Assembly (NCBI GenBank): GCA_020650975.1
Contig: JAIPMN010000207.1
Location: 1-64,000 of the forward strand
DNA length: 64,000 bases
Origin: Apostichopus californicus
Lineage: Eukaryota; Echinodermata; Holothuroidea; Aspidochirotida; Stichopodidae
Direction of reading: 5' to 3'
The stretch's first letter is position 1; each line of letters starts with the position of its first letter. Made by a program: the position numbers and the translations under genes. The notes beneath the pieces are model-generated. The model was not told where the DNA came from, ran no database searches, and saw only the letters and a program-made list of their open reading frames with translations. This document shows positions 11,724 to 24,425 of this stretch, one piece after another.

Positions 11724-13301
11724 GTGAGATAACCCTTTCTATTGAATTTTAATTCTTGAGGGCTACCTAACAGATCCTACTATTCTTATATTAGCACTCA
11801 CAGTCAAAAGAAACAATTTGGCAAATGGGAGGGGTGTGAGGGAGAGTGTACAAACTTACCAAATATAGTGGAAAACCCCCAAAAATACAGGAAAAAAAGA
11901 GGATGTGGGAAAGACAAGGAGAAGAAAGAAAACAGCGCTGATCGTGATGCCTTTACCAGGATATTGACACATTTAGCCTTTTTACAAATTTCTTCTCATT
12001 CCTTTGTATATATCATTGGTAGAACATTCAAAGCAATGTCAGATTTATTTTGTTCGACATGACGAAAGAAGAAAATACAAAAATCCCAAATACATCTGTC
12101 ACTGAAGTTGATCTGAGAAATGCCAGGACAAATCTCTCTAAAATATTTGTGGCTCTGGAATGTTTTTCTTTCTTTCTTTCACATCAAGCACTGTAGAGCT
12201 CTATGGATTCCTCATTAAAATAGCTTTAGTTTGGTATAACTTCTCAATGAGAGTGCATCCATCATCTTCCTTCCCCCAAACAAATGTTTGCTCTATATAT
12301 ACTTCAAATATCTCTATCTCTCTATCTGTGATTTTTGTCGTTTTTGTCTGCCTGTGCGATATTTGCTCTCTTATCTCCCTTGACGAGACGTTCACTGACA
12401 ACTCCCTGTGTTCGCTTCTTTCCCTTGGAAGTGAAATGTTTTCAGTTAGGATTGAATCCATTGTTTAAAGAAGAAGCACTAGTGCTTTCTGGTGAGCCTG
12501 GCATCTAGGTCAGGGAATACATGGATAGGTTAGCACTTGAAAGATTGGTTTCAATGTTCAATACCCATGATGCTTGTGAAATTGAATATAAATATAAAGA
12601 GGGAAATTGTCTGCAAAAAGCTCAACTTCTCTCCTTTTTCTTCTTTCTTTTATTTGTCTTCGTAAATGTCTGCTAGGATTGGTTTTGTTATGCAAATTTG
12701 CTTTAAGTAATTGAGTTTGACTTTGAGGGTTTATCATCTGTTGTGAAAAGTAAAGCATTTGATCTGTTTGTGATGGCATGTGCTCGGCCGTGTTAAAGGT
12801 CTCAGCATAAACTGTGGGGTCATGGATTGGTTGGATAAACATATAGACTCTGTAATTGATGAATGTTTTGGCTACTTGAATGTCTGGAAATTAATTACTT
12901 TCTCCTTTTTTTCTCCGTTTTCTTTTTCTTTTTCTGACTCTCTACTGTGTTATTGTCAATAAACAACTGTAGCAGGGAATGATATATCTCGAAGAAAATT
13001 GTTTTGATTGTGAGGAGGGTAGATAGGTTGCTTCCTAAGTTTGTAGGAAAATCATGGCTTCTGTTATATTGATTGTTTGTTGTAAAAGGGGTTCCAGCCT
13101 TCTCCTTTCCTAGAAAGCTGTAGACTAGATTCTGAAACTTTCATCAGTAGTTAAAAGCTTGGATACAATGTCTTGTTTTGATGCTTCAGGTTTAGATCGA
13201 TTCAAAATGTTGGTTGGATCATATTTGCCTCATCTTATGTTTTTTTTCATCTTTATTTACTGCATTTACTACCGTGTACTGCAGGATTTACTTCCTTCCC
13301 C

Positions 13302-13350
13302 TCATTCCTGTCTCCCCTCACCCAATCACTCCGGTCTACCATGCCTACAA
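13302..13350 (+). repeat. Dispersed repeat family 1, short copy
   Basis: CCTGTCTCCCCTCACCCAA, then CTACCATGCCTACAAGTTAG. Only the head half is preserved. Confidence 0.4.
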
Positions 13351-13629
13351 GTTAGCACAAATGCTCTATGGCTGAATATTGTGTGTGGAAGGAACTTTGT
13401 TCTAAGCATTGATTATAAAGCCATGTATGTAATATTCACATAAACTTTGAAATTAACTCCTTTGTAAGAGATCTATTTGCTACACAATCAGTTTGACTGC
13501 TCTTGCTACTTAAAAAATTGTCAATTATTGCCAGTTGGAATACCATTTACAATAGTGATACTTTCTTAAGAAAATTGAGGCACACAAGATAGAGCCTGGG
13601 CACTAAAACCAACCAATATGTTCCCCTCT

Positions 13630-13716
13630 CAACCATCGGTTGGCGCGGAGCGTACAAGAAAATTTTTGGTTTTACAACCCCCCCCCCCAGATGGCCGGAA
13701 ACGGCCCTTCCCGAGT
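13630..13716. repeat. Left copy of an 87-bp duplication at the assembly gap
   Basis: Begins CAACCATCGGTTGGCGCGGA, contains an 11-base C run, then ATGGCCGGAAACGGCCCTTC, and ends CCGAGT at the Ns. It is repeated after the gap with one extra C and one C/T difference. GC-rich unlike its surroundings. Confidence 0.95.
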
Positions 13717-13726
13717 NNNNNNNNNN
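13717..13726. other. Assembly gap (10 N)
   Basis: Ten N bases. The two flanks are nearly the same sequence, each with a run of 11 or 12 C, so the gap most likely marks a contig overlap that was not merged. The true locus probably has a single copy, and the gap length is nominal. Confidence 0.98.
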
Positions 13727-13814
13727 CAACCATCGGTTGGCGCGGAGCGTACAAGAAAATTTTTGGTTTTACAACCCCCCCCCCCCAGATGGCCGGAAAC
13801 GGCCCTTCCTGAGT
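13727..13814. repeat. Right copy of the duplication at the gap
   Basis: An 88-bp near-copy of 13630-13716, with 12 C instead of 11 and CCTGAGT instead of CCCGAGT at the end. Frames crossing the gap are artefacts. Confidence 0.95.
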
Positions 13815-14399
13815 GTTCATTCTACTTCCCTGACCTCTTGCTAACTTGAGACACTTCATTTAATATCACTTTTAAACCCCCAAAAAACAAACAAGTTAAA
13901 ATAGTATTTAATTCAATACTACATAATGTATTTAAAATTAGCAAGGTTCATGTACAGAGTAGTCTTACTTTTCAACTTCTGATACTTGTAGATACAAAGA
14001 TAGGCCAGAAAGTTATTTGATACAACTATAGCCAGTAATTGTCTTTGATTCAACTGTAGCTAATAAATGTTTAAGTTAGCCTAATAAGAGAAGGCGAGAG
14101 CTATCCGACGGTTGCCATCTTATGCAACTGAAATATTATCTGCGTAAACGGGTTCTTAACTAGATGTTAAAAAACTGACAAGATCGGATCCTAGTCTTTT
14201 TCAGCGGGTAGAGTGTTGAATGAAACGGCACACGATAGAAATGACAGCCTAGATGACAGAAGAATAGGTCACCTAATTTAGCCATATTCTTGCTACGTTC
14301 ATTTCAATAGTATTTCCTGTCTAAACTCTTAAACTCGTCCAGCAAGCTTATGGATTTGAATTATGAGTGTTGTAAAAAAAAGGAAAACTTGGCCAAAAG

Positions 14400-14445
14400 T
14401 AGTGTAGGCCCGGGCCTACAGTGCTACATACTGGCTACGCCCCTG
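14400..14445. mobile_element. Possible transposon terminus
   Basis: The stretch ends CTGGCTACGCCCCTG; on the minus strand this starts CAGGGGCGTAGCCAG, an end seen in several hAT-like and other cut-and-paste elements. A short palindrome GTAGGCCCGGGCCTAC lies just inside it. I could not find the other end or a target duplication, so this is tentative. Confidence 0.3.
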
Positions 14446-14999
14446 ATTGAGGGTGTATACTAACTATGTAATCACAGTGATACATGGTAGGTCAATTGAA
14501 CTATCATGTACTATCCCATGATCTTGGTTAAAGGTCATCTTTAGAGCTATGAAGTATGAACCTTGCTTGCAATTATATATCCCGTCACTTAGCTATTGTT
14601 GTGTTCGCACGTTATTGGTTACAACATACATGAGTACAATCACTTTAAGGTTAACATACAACCAAGAATAACAAGCAAATAATGAACACACAGATTTGTC
14701 AAGGGCATATATATATGAACCTATACATTACACTGTTTGAAACAATTAAGCTAATCTGGCAATTTAGCTTATGTATGCTGGAATATATGCTTTGGTCAAA
14801 GTAATTTGGTAGACTAGATATTTCACTGTAAGAGCTAGAATTTTGCAAATGTGCTGGTACAGTAGTGGAAATGTTTTGTTATGGTTAACTATTACAAATT
14901 TTGATACCGGTAATCGTAGTTCAGAGCATATTTAGTTACGATGCCCAAGCCTCAGTAAACTAAGTTGCAATCTGTGTGGGTATGTGTGTGTGTATGGTA

Positions 15000-15980
15000 T
15001 GCGTATGTGATAGTTAGCTTGTAAACATGATATCTAAATAATCACTAGTTCAGTCAATGTCATACTTGGTAGCTAGATGCCCTACCATGTGTAGATGTAA
15101 CCACATAGTAAGTACCTGCTCTTTGCAACAACAATTTTTACCTTATTAATATTCATGAGTGGGTGGTGGAGTTTAATGGGAAATCGTTGAAACCAGCTCG
15201 AAAACAAGATATCTCAACAAACACAGTTGAATCAATATCATACTTGGTAGGGAGATGCCCTATGATGTGCAATGTGCCCTAGTTGTTCTTGGTTCCCATC
15301 TCGTGAATATTAATGAGTGGGCGGGACTTACCAGATATTCTTAATATGTCAATATCTCTCGACTGTACGTCTGATGTAGTTCCTACCTGGTATGGTAATG
15401 TAACTACATATAGTTAGTACACATTCTTTGCCAAAACAATTTTACCTCATTAGTACAAAGTGGATGAGGCCTAATGGGAAATCATCAAAAACAGCTTGTA
15501 AACACGATGTCTCAACAACTGCAAGATGAATCAATGTCAATGCCCATGATGAGTACATTGTTTTTGGTTTTCGACATGATTATTAATAAATGAGCGGGGC
15601 TTAACGTATTATTTGTTTCATACACTGGTATGGTGATTTGGTACATAATAAGCACATTTTCATGACATCTCCAACTTTATGTCATTAATATTCATTAGAT
15701 TGAAAGAACTGGCTATTAAACACAAGGCAAGAACCAAATGTTTCATCCTTGGTATATTAGGTTTGTCACACTACATTCATACAATCAACCGTGTGGTAAT
15801 TCGTGTGCATATCATGAATACTAATCAGTGAACATAATGAGATGTGTCTGAATTAATATGTCTAATTAGCTTCATATCCATACTTGGGTAATACAATGTA
15901 AGTGTATAGATACATGCTTATGAGATCATAAAATTTGACTTCATTAATATTCATGCATGTATTGTTTTTATACCATGTCA
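15000..15980. repeat. Decayed periodic repeat with an ATTCATGAGTGGG motif
   Basis: Versions of TTAATATTCATGAGTGGGYG recur at about 15127, 15304, 15448, 15578, 15682, 15808 and 15938, roughly every 105-180 bp. Around them recur AATGGGAAATC (15156 and 15474), AGCT(C/T)GxAAACAxGAT (15017, 15197 and 15493) and CATACTTGGTAGxxAGATGCCCT (15061 and 15239). The blocks keep their order, so this looks like an old tandem array that has diverged, and decay increases to the right. There is no coding potential. Confidence 0.65.
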
Positions 15981-18871
15981 CTAAAATAGACCTAAATTGT
16001 CAACATGATAAATGATTCCTGGTACTCTCCTTTACATGTTGCCTCATTTGTCAATAGATAATCCCTCTTCATTTTGGTGTCCACAAGTTGAATATGTTTG
16101 GGCATGGTAACCACTAAACCTTTTCATTTTCTGGTTTTTGTTGTAAACTTTTGAAAAGGAAGTATGATGATATTGGGGATTCCACAGTCCATGCATTAAT
16201 ACTTGCCTATGTCTAGTGAATGTGTTTTTGTATACATAGTTTATTATATAAATTAAATACTGTATGTTTTGACAAAATATCCACATGTGGATAAGAAAAA
16301 GCAGATACTGAAGTATATATCTAAGCCATGCTATGACTGAGTACATAGAAACTGAGCCCTCTACATTATTGTGATCAATACTAAATAAAACCTTCATAAT
16401 TATGTTTGTTTCGAGAGGTTTTTTAATGTATCTAAAATATTCATAAATTATTGCGGGATGTAGTAAACATTTAGTGGAAAATGTCAGCAGTGGAAGTAAT
16501 TTTATAAGTAATGGAACCCAAATAAGGTTGGTTCAGTGGCAGTGTTGGTTACCAATTGGCCATGTTTACTTATGGATTGGAGAAATGTTATGATATGAGG
16601 GCTACTGCTATAATTAAACGGTAATATAAGTAGATAATTGACATTATTGCCATACTGTAGACCCACACTTTTGTTTCATTCTGTAATAGGATGTTATGAA
16701 AAGTCAGTACTATATCCAATTCCCTGATAGATGGTCAAAAACTAGGGGGGGAAAAAGAGGAAAAGTATTTTCCCTGGTCACAAAATAAATATCCAGATGG
16801 TAAGGTAGCATAAAATGCAAATGCCACTCGTACTGCATCTCAGAAAGACAAGCCAAAGGAAATGGTGACAGTATCCTAAGGATGAACAGTGACCTTGAGT
16901 AAAGTGAATGAAAATAATATATTGAAAGAATGATGAACTTAACAAAGTCCAGAGGACAAGTGAAAAATGGTAGGTAAATTAGATTTGGTACTCCTGTTCC
17001 AGGATGAAGTAAATTGATACATCTGTTAAAAGGATATATCACAATTTATTCCGTCCTTGCTCTGCTGGGTCCTTTTCTCTTGTAACTCGATGATGAGCTC
17101 ATGTGCACGAAAGGGTATATTCCACACCTGACATCTTGAGTCATGTCTGAAGATACTTAGGAAAATGATCTAAAGGGACCGGCTTCTAGTGAGGCAAATC
17201 ATTACGAAGAAAACATTGTGCAAAGTAGAAAGGCATTGTGGGTAGTCCGACAAGAACGAAAAGGAAAACAAGTGAAGTTTCTCTAGCTATCTCAGAAACC
17301 TACAAATGATGTGAGGACTATCGATTAATAATGATCTAGCATCTCTGAACATCTAATAATAATCTATGGAGGCTGTCACTTTGATAGTCAAATTCTTGTT
17401 AGTTGTATCAAGTGATAAATATTTCCGAGCTTGAAGCAACACTTTGTTTATCAGATACACTAACAAGAGGGGTGACTTCATTTGCCAGTGGTTTTTTAAC
17501 TACATACATGTGGACATAAAAATATCTGGGGATATTTATGCTGTTCACAGTAAATGAGAAATTTATTGCTACCATCTGGATAGCATGGCTTACAACCATG
17601 AGACATTTCCCTGAAGCAATTAAAGTAGTTTAAATCAATCTCCTACAAAAGAGTAGAACCCATTTGAAGTAATTAAGACTTGTAAACAATCATTCTTCAT
17701 TGAGGAGACATTTAGACAATCAATGGAGCCTGAGGACATGATGGGAAGTTTGTGTATATGTCTTGTGAATTCGAAGAATTAAGGACGTCTTCTCTTTCAT
17801 CATAACAAGAACATAGCCATGGTTATTTGTGTGCACAGTTTTAAATAGCTGGCTTAAATTCACAAGACGGACCTACCAAACTTTGTTCATGGAATATTCC
17901 CAAGTTGTCATTCATAAATGGAGTATTTTGAGTCTGTAATAAAGTTTGATTCATGATTAGAAAAAAAAAAGTGAAAATGAGAGTATCTCTCAGGAGATAT
18001 TGCAAATCTTCAATTGGTTGCATTTTTGCACAATTGCACAGCTGCTAGACATTCTCTATGCTATGCCAAGTGTTGAAACAGGATAAAGTGGATTTATGGA
18101 ATGTTTGTTTCCCTTAATTTCCTTGTCATCTGCATAATATCCATCCTAATTGATCATTATTTGTAATCTTAACAAAGAAATACAGTAAACGTTCAAGACA
18201 TATATTCCTTACAATATCATCTCATCCTATTTTCTGCCATTTGTTGTATATACATTCTTTTTCTAATGATCTAATGTTCAAAATATATGATATTTTAGTA
18301 ATAACCTCCACCTGTTTTGTTTGCTGGAAAGTTTTCTAATTAGTTTCAATATCAGAAGTGATATTTCTTGTAAATGGTTCTCACTTACATTCCCAATAGT
18401 GGAAATTTGTTGTTTCAAAATCCACACATTACTGCTAGCAAGTGCACAACATTGTTTGTTTATAAAATGTGTCCATGATGGCCTTATGCGACTACTGGTG
18501 CGGAGAGAATTAAGAATTAAGAAGAAAACGAAAATGTGTCCATGACAACTGAATGTTTTTGCTATATAGGAACTTTTATGCATGTGTGTGTGTACATTTG
18601 CACAGTCTTTAATGTACTTCCAGTTAATGTGTTTGCTTTTGTTGTGACTCCTCTCAGCCCTTTTTATAAGATGGTACGCTAAGTGAAAAGAACTGAAACA
18701 ACAGTAAACTGCAAACTTGTCTCCGATGCTGAAGGACAAGTTCAATTGAACATTATAACAAGTTATGTCAGTTCATTATGTAAAAGTGTGAGGAGTGTAT
18801 CTTTTGTCACATAATTGATGTCAATATTCAAAACTGTAAAGTCCCTCACTGCAATACATAATCGTGAAAAC

Positions 18872-19317
18872 TTAAAGGAGACACAAGTTTAATCATCACC
18901 ATTGGTCTGCAGGCTATGCGATTGGTTAACTTTCACAAACGGCCAAGAAATATCTTGTTCCATTTAACTTGAGAGGTATCATACATGGCCGAAGAATTGA
19001 GCAAGTCGGAAAATGACATCATCAAACCTCATGTGCGTCAGATTTTGATGGTTTTTCTTTAATTCTTGCAGTGTTATATTTTCTGTAGTAAAGATGGGTT
19101 TTTGCAAATCCTGAATCTAAAAGATTGAAATTGTCAACATGACCTAATATTTTGTTGGCATTTGGTTCCAATATGAGTACTGCTAACATATTTTACCTTG
19201 AAAATAGGAATATAAAACCAAGGCCAATTTAAAGTTTTCAGATCATAGGGACATTATGACTTTACAGATTTACATAATGACAGCTCCCGGACATGACATT
19301 TATATTAGGATATCTCC
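18872..19317. mobile_element. Miniature inverted-repeat element, GGAGACA family, copy 2
   Basis: Starts TTAAAGGAGACACAAG and ends with a weakened TATCTCC. The interior aligns block by block with 4920-5475: AAGAAATATCTTG, GAGGTATC, TTGAGCAAGTC, CATGTGCGT, TTTTTCTTTAATTC, GGGTTTTTGCAAATCC, TTGGCATTTGGTT, TTTTACCTTGAAAAT and TTTTCAGATCATAGGGACA. The right end is more decayed than in copy 1. No frame of interest. Confidence 0.6.
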
Positions 19318-19740
19318 AAAAAGGAGCACATTTAATTGCTTAGCTGTTTGATGGAGTTGTTCATCAGAATGATTTATATCTTAAGGATCTAATTAAGTTA
19401 ATGATAATTGCTGTGTTTGTGTATTCCTAAATTATTGCTCTTATGTCTTTATGAACTCAAAAGTTGTTTTGTTATTTCATTTAGAAAAAAGAATACATTA
19501 ACTGTTCCTGATTTAGCTTCTTTAAGCTAACTAACATCTTATCTGACAACTTGTAATGTACATGGGGGAAGAGGGATTGTTGTAAGTTGGCTGTTGCAGC
19601 CTATGTAATAGTGCAGTATTGGTTACCATATAGCAATGGTTGCAATGGAAATGTGAGTTGTCAAAATTTACCAGTACTCCATCATGATATAGGAATAGGT
19701 GATTGGTGTTCCATTTTCGGGTCAGATGACATGTGTTTTT

Positions 19741-19960
19741 ACTTCGTTCCTAGCTTATCTGTCTCTTCACAACCTGAGCACCCCGTTCTATCGTGCCTAG
19801 AATGAACTGGTAACCTTTTAACACTGTGCGCCCTCTATGACCAGCTCCTCTGGTCAATGGCCCTTACTTCTCATTCTACCATCCAAAGTGCCAACATCTT
19901 GCATTTTGTTGTCCGGATTTCCTACAGCGATTTTTGTACGGAATTGGAACCTAGGTTCTT
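19741..19960 (+). repeat. Dispersed repeat family 1, best-preserved copy
   Basis: TTATCTGTCTCTTCACAACC, then GTTCTATCGTGCCTAGAATG, then AACTGGTAACCTTTTAACAC, TGTGCGCCCTCTATGACCAG and CTTCTCATTCTACCATCCAA in order. It continues to a GTACGGAATTGG segment also seen at about 6380. It serves as a reference for the family. Confidence 0.7.
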
Positions 19961-21743
19961 GGTCTTTTCCATTATTTGGATACTGAAGTATTTACCAAGC
20001 ATGCACAGCCTGATATAGTGAATAGGTGAATGGTGTTCCAGTTCTGGTTCAGATGATATGTGTGTATGCGGTTGTGCATAAGAACGTGAAATAGTGTGTC
20101 AGCAACTCCTCCTGACTTATGATGTTATAGAGTCTGAGGTCAAATAAACAAAAACAGCTTTTTGACCAAAACAAGTATTAACCATAATGATACAATGGCC
20201 TATAAAACCACAAATGCACACAAGATAATGTAAAATGTCAAAGGTCATGTGGTCAATGGAGGTTAAGATATCATTTAACTGGGCAAATTTGAGTCGCATG
20301 CTTTAAAGTACAAGTCAACCTTGTTTATTTTTTCAAAGCTTACCTATGTTTCATGTTCTTTGTTTACTTATGAAGTAAAGCTGTACTGAGATTGTAATTA
20401 TAATAAATATTTCTGGCGTACATTTTCAATCAGCTGTTTGCAGGTGATTCATCCCTGCTGTCTAAATCATATCTACATATCAATAAATGCATGCTGGAAT
20501 TTCAACTATTTTTTTTTTTTAAATGTCAAAGAGTGAACAGATATATACTCCTTAAGATTTTGAAAAGGTTGTATAAACAATGGGTGGCAGTGACTTAAAG
20601 AAAAGAAGGCTTTAACCAAGAAAAAAAAAACCCAGAAAGAAACTTTCCATTTGATGTACATCCTCTTAAGATAGTCCTTTTGAATATTAAGAGTTTGTTG
20701 GTCGTGTCTCAGTTTGACTTAAAAATGTTGATAAACTTGTTTACCTGTTACCTAAATACCTATCAGTTTATTCCACCCACTTCATTGTCACCTTTTGGAG
20801 GAGGATTCTTATTAATTCTGTACTTCGGTGATGTCTTTGTCCGTGAAATGTTTGACTCACCTCATTTACAAAGGCTTTTCACATCGCTGCTACTGCCGCT
20901 GCTGCAAGGCTAGTAATTCTCCGGCTGGCGCCACAAGGAAGAATATACCAATACGAAGCTGCCCGCATCTAAAGGCATATATCATTTGTGCACTTGATAT
21001 ACAGCTGTGTTAATAAATTGGGCAAGTTTTTGGCAACACTTGGCTAATTCATGCAGCTTACATTTGAATTGCTCTTATTGTCACTAGTATTCAGACGCTT
21101 AATTTATGGCAGCAACATATGCACTATCGGGTGAATGCTGCCGGCTGCATCTGGAAATAAAACTTCCATTTCTCTTGCATTATCGACTTGAGTTAGACAG
21201 CTGAACATGGCAGTATTGACAGTCTATGTTACGAGAGGAGTTACCAAGTTGTTGGTTTCCTGTTGAATATTTTTCATAAGTTTTATAAATTAAACATGAT
21301 AATCTGGTTCTATAATGATCTGGTTTTAGCATATATGGGCATATTTATATGCGTCATAAATTAAATTGTGTTTAAGGATGGCTTTGAAGGATAGTCAAAA
21401 AATTGCCATACTATAATACATCCTATTTTGAAGTAAAGCAAAAATGATAACCATTACTTAATTTTAATTTCTATTCTTTCTTCATATTTGAATATTTTAT
21501 GTTTTTTTTTGTAGAAACAGGATTTTGGCTTGTATTTCTGGAAATTGCCCTTAACGTATTACAGTAAGGGTGTGTTGAGACCCAAAGGAGGTTGTCACCT
21601 AGGTTCATTCATGCTGATGGTTAGAGAGAGATTGGTCTGTTGATCTTAGTTAACCTGCCATGTGTTGGATAAAACAATATTTTACAAACTGCATGCCTCC
21701 TGGGTAGATGATGGCATTGTTCCTTGTTCCTGGCATCCACCCT

Positions 21744-21756
21744 CCCCCCCCCCCCC
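21744..21756. repeat. Poly-C run of 13
   Basis: Thirteen C in a row, followed by ACGCACACA. One of many long G/C homopolymers in otherwise AT-rich intron. Confidence 0.95.
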
Positions 21757-24049
21757 ACGCACACATAAACCTTTAAAAAAAAATTAACATCATTGCTCTT
21801 TATTGCAGGTGATACAATTTCTGTAAATTATATTTGAATATTAAATTTTGTTTTTCATATGAGATGTGTTCCTTTTGGGGCTTGAATATTACTTGTTAAT
21901 AATTTGCATTGGTAATAATAATGTACGTATCGTATATTGTTCCATGCCATTCATTTGTACTGCTTTGCTTATTTGGTACCCGTCGCTTGAGCAATATTGT
22001 GGACATAATTTCAATAAGTGGATTTCTCACCGATATGTGTCTGAGGAAAGTAATTATTTAGTAGGTGAAGGGTGATTGTCCTGCTCTCAAATAAAGAGGC
22101 TATATATACTTCCAGAGAAAGGGAATTGAAAGGCTACCACTATTGCATATCGAGAGAAAATGCTATTTTTGTTTAGCAAACAGATAAAACATCCTTTCCT
22201 TGAAAGAGTGCTGTTTCCACTTGTCTTACATTTGGTAATAAATTCTCTCTGTGGTGTTTGACATGGATACTATGCAGGCATGCTTATCGTCAGAGGTAAA
22301 CATTAAGGTTACCTGTATCTCTTTCCATCCTTGACAAAACAAATTGACACTTCGCGGGAACAGTTCCACCCAGGTAGTGAGAGATATGAAAATCAGAAGA
22401 GGACAATGTAGCTGTTTCCTGAAGTGGAAAGTCATGTAGAAGGTCTCACCTAGGAATGAACAAATCGGTGAACAAACGGCGATTGTACATTTATCAGGGG
22501 CCAGGGTCGACATGCACCCTGGTAATATGTGTAAACACAGAGATAACGATATTAATGCAGAAGTCAAACCAACTTGTGTATTTTTCATGCTGTTTAACAT
22601 ATTAGCCCTCTGTATCAAAAACAGAAAGCTGAAAACTTCTCTCTGGTGGACAATTATTATTAGTGCCTCCACAGAAGCTGTGAGATATCAGACATGTAAA
22701 TTTCACTAGCTTATTTATAAGCCCTAGTTGATTGCCTTTTTTGCCAAATGAGAAACACTACCTCAAGAAAAACTGAAAGTATTACCTCTTTGGAGTATAA
22801 TAATTGATGCATGTTCATCTCAGAAATTGGTTTTCTGTGGTGGTGTGGATGGTGGTTAGGTCTATATGGGTCAAGGTATTTAAGTGAAGTGATCAAACTG
22901 CAGGACTATTCAGTCTCTCAGAAGGTTTCAATATTGTAATGAACTAGAAAAACAAAATATTAAAAATGTAAATTGGTTGACTTTACAGTGGTAAACGTTT
23001 CTGCTGAAATATAGGCATTTTGTTCCCGGGGTGGCTCTTGTATACCCTTACTGTGGTGTATGACTTTCAATTAATACAACGTTCATCACATGTCAGGAGA
23101 TTGATTCAATGTTTACTCTTGTCTAGACATTCGTTATTAGAGCAATACTGCCGTGTATATCTATGCTATCATTTGTCACCATAGTATCACCATATAGGTA
23201 ATTGAAATGTCAATTGCTACTCGCTCTCACCATGCAGGTTTAATACTTGTTGAAAGTTTCTTTCCCGCCACACACATCAGATATGTTAAGCCCTTGATAA
23301 AAAAAAGGAACGTGAATTAGGTTTAATTAACATAAATGCTCTAACAATTGGTGTAAATGGAAGAAGTTTAGTTCAAACAACTGCTAATTCTTTCTTCACA
23401 CATAGAAAGCATGTTATCAAACAGAATGAATCAGACCTCATATAAAACTACTCCCATAAATATGTACAGATCCATATAGCTGTGGCTTTAATTTTTACTA
23501 TAATGTCAGATTAATTTATGTTCCAAGTCAATTAACTGACTGTTTCTAAAGACTATAGTACGACTAACGAAGATCTGATAAAATATTTTATCGATAAGTA
23601 TAGCGAAGGATCTAAACCATTATCATTTTATGTACTCTTACCAGTAGTCAGTGTATCCAAATTATGCAAAGCCAAAATTAGGTATAATTATCTGTCTGGG
23701 CAATATATATAAAAGATTCATCATGTACAATAGTATGATGGGAGAATACAGCATATAGAGAGAGGATGGACATTATCATAGCAGACTGCTGCTCTGCACA
23801 GTATACACAGTGCACGTTATTAAGATGACATTGCAAAACATCTTATTTAAAAGGGAATTATTTATCCAGTATCGCTACGCAAAGTGCTATTCAATATGTT
23901 CAAATAGTTTGTACAAGTCCAAAGATGTATATAGCAGTTTTGTTTTACATGGAAACCATATTATTTTATAAGAGACAAATTTTACCCCTAAATGATTCCC
24001 TGCTTAAAGGCAGATTGGTATCTATGCAAACATTTATGTTGGTTATTTC

Positions 24050-24125
24050 TGTTTACCTGTCTCCTCACAACCTCACAACTTTCATTCTACCCTGCCTAGA
24101 TTGAACTGGTAACCATTTGTCAGCT
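24050..24125 (+). repeat. Dispersed repeat family 1, head-half copy
   Basis: TTTACCTGTCTCCTCACAAC, then CATTCTACCCTGCCTAGATT, then GAACTGGTAACC. The distal half is missing. Confidence 0.65.
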
Positions 24126-24339
24126 GTCTGAATCTTCAAATTTTCATGTTTTTATCAGTTGAATTATTTACTTTGAACAATTTAAGCTATAATCATTTCT
24201 TCTTGATGAGGGATTAGGAGGGGTGGGGGAGGGAGGGGGGATAGAGGGTACTGGATCTCCCGGGCAGTCAGCAAATCTGTGTGGTTATATTTATCGCTCA
24301 CTTTAGAGTCTTAAGTTTATGTATTTACTTTGCTTCATC

Positions 24340-24425
24340 CCTGTATACCTGTCTCCCCATAACATCTGCACTAGTGTTCTGTGTCGACATCATGACCTGC
24401 TAACCTTTTTACACTGAACAACACT
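24340..24425 (+). repeat. Dispersed repeat family 1, head-half copy
   Basis: TACCTGTCTCCCCATAACAT, then GACCTGCTAACCTTTTTACA and CTGAAC. It follows the 24050 copy by about 290 bp in the same orientation. Confidence 0.55.

Noticed and set aside
13547-13859. Open frames crossing the N gap
   Set aside because: They are made of the duplicated flank, the C runs and unknown bases.
18278-18745. Longest open frame of the window, 155 codons on the minus strand
   Set aside because: No domain or family pattern, composition like intron translation (many K, N, H, S, I), no splice or promoter context, and it lies inside the intron of a plus-strand gene. It may be chance.
22226-22672. Open frame of 148 codons on the minus strand
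   Set aside because: No recognisable family or motif, and no conserved context. A frame of this length is not surprising in 64 kb of AT-rich DNA.
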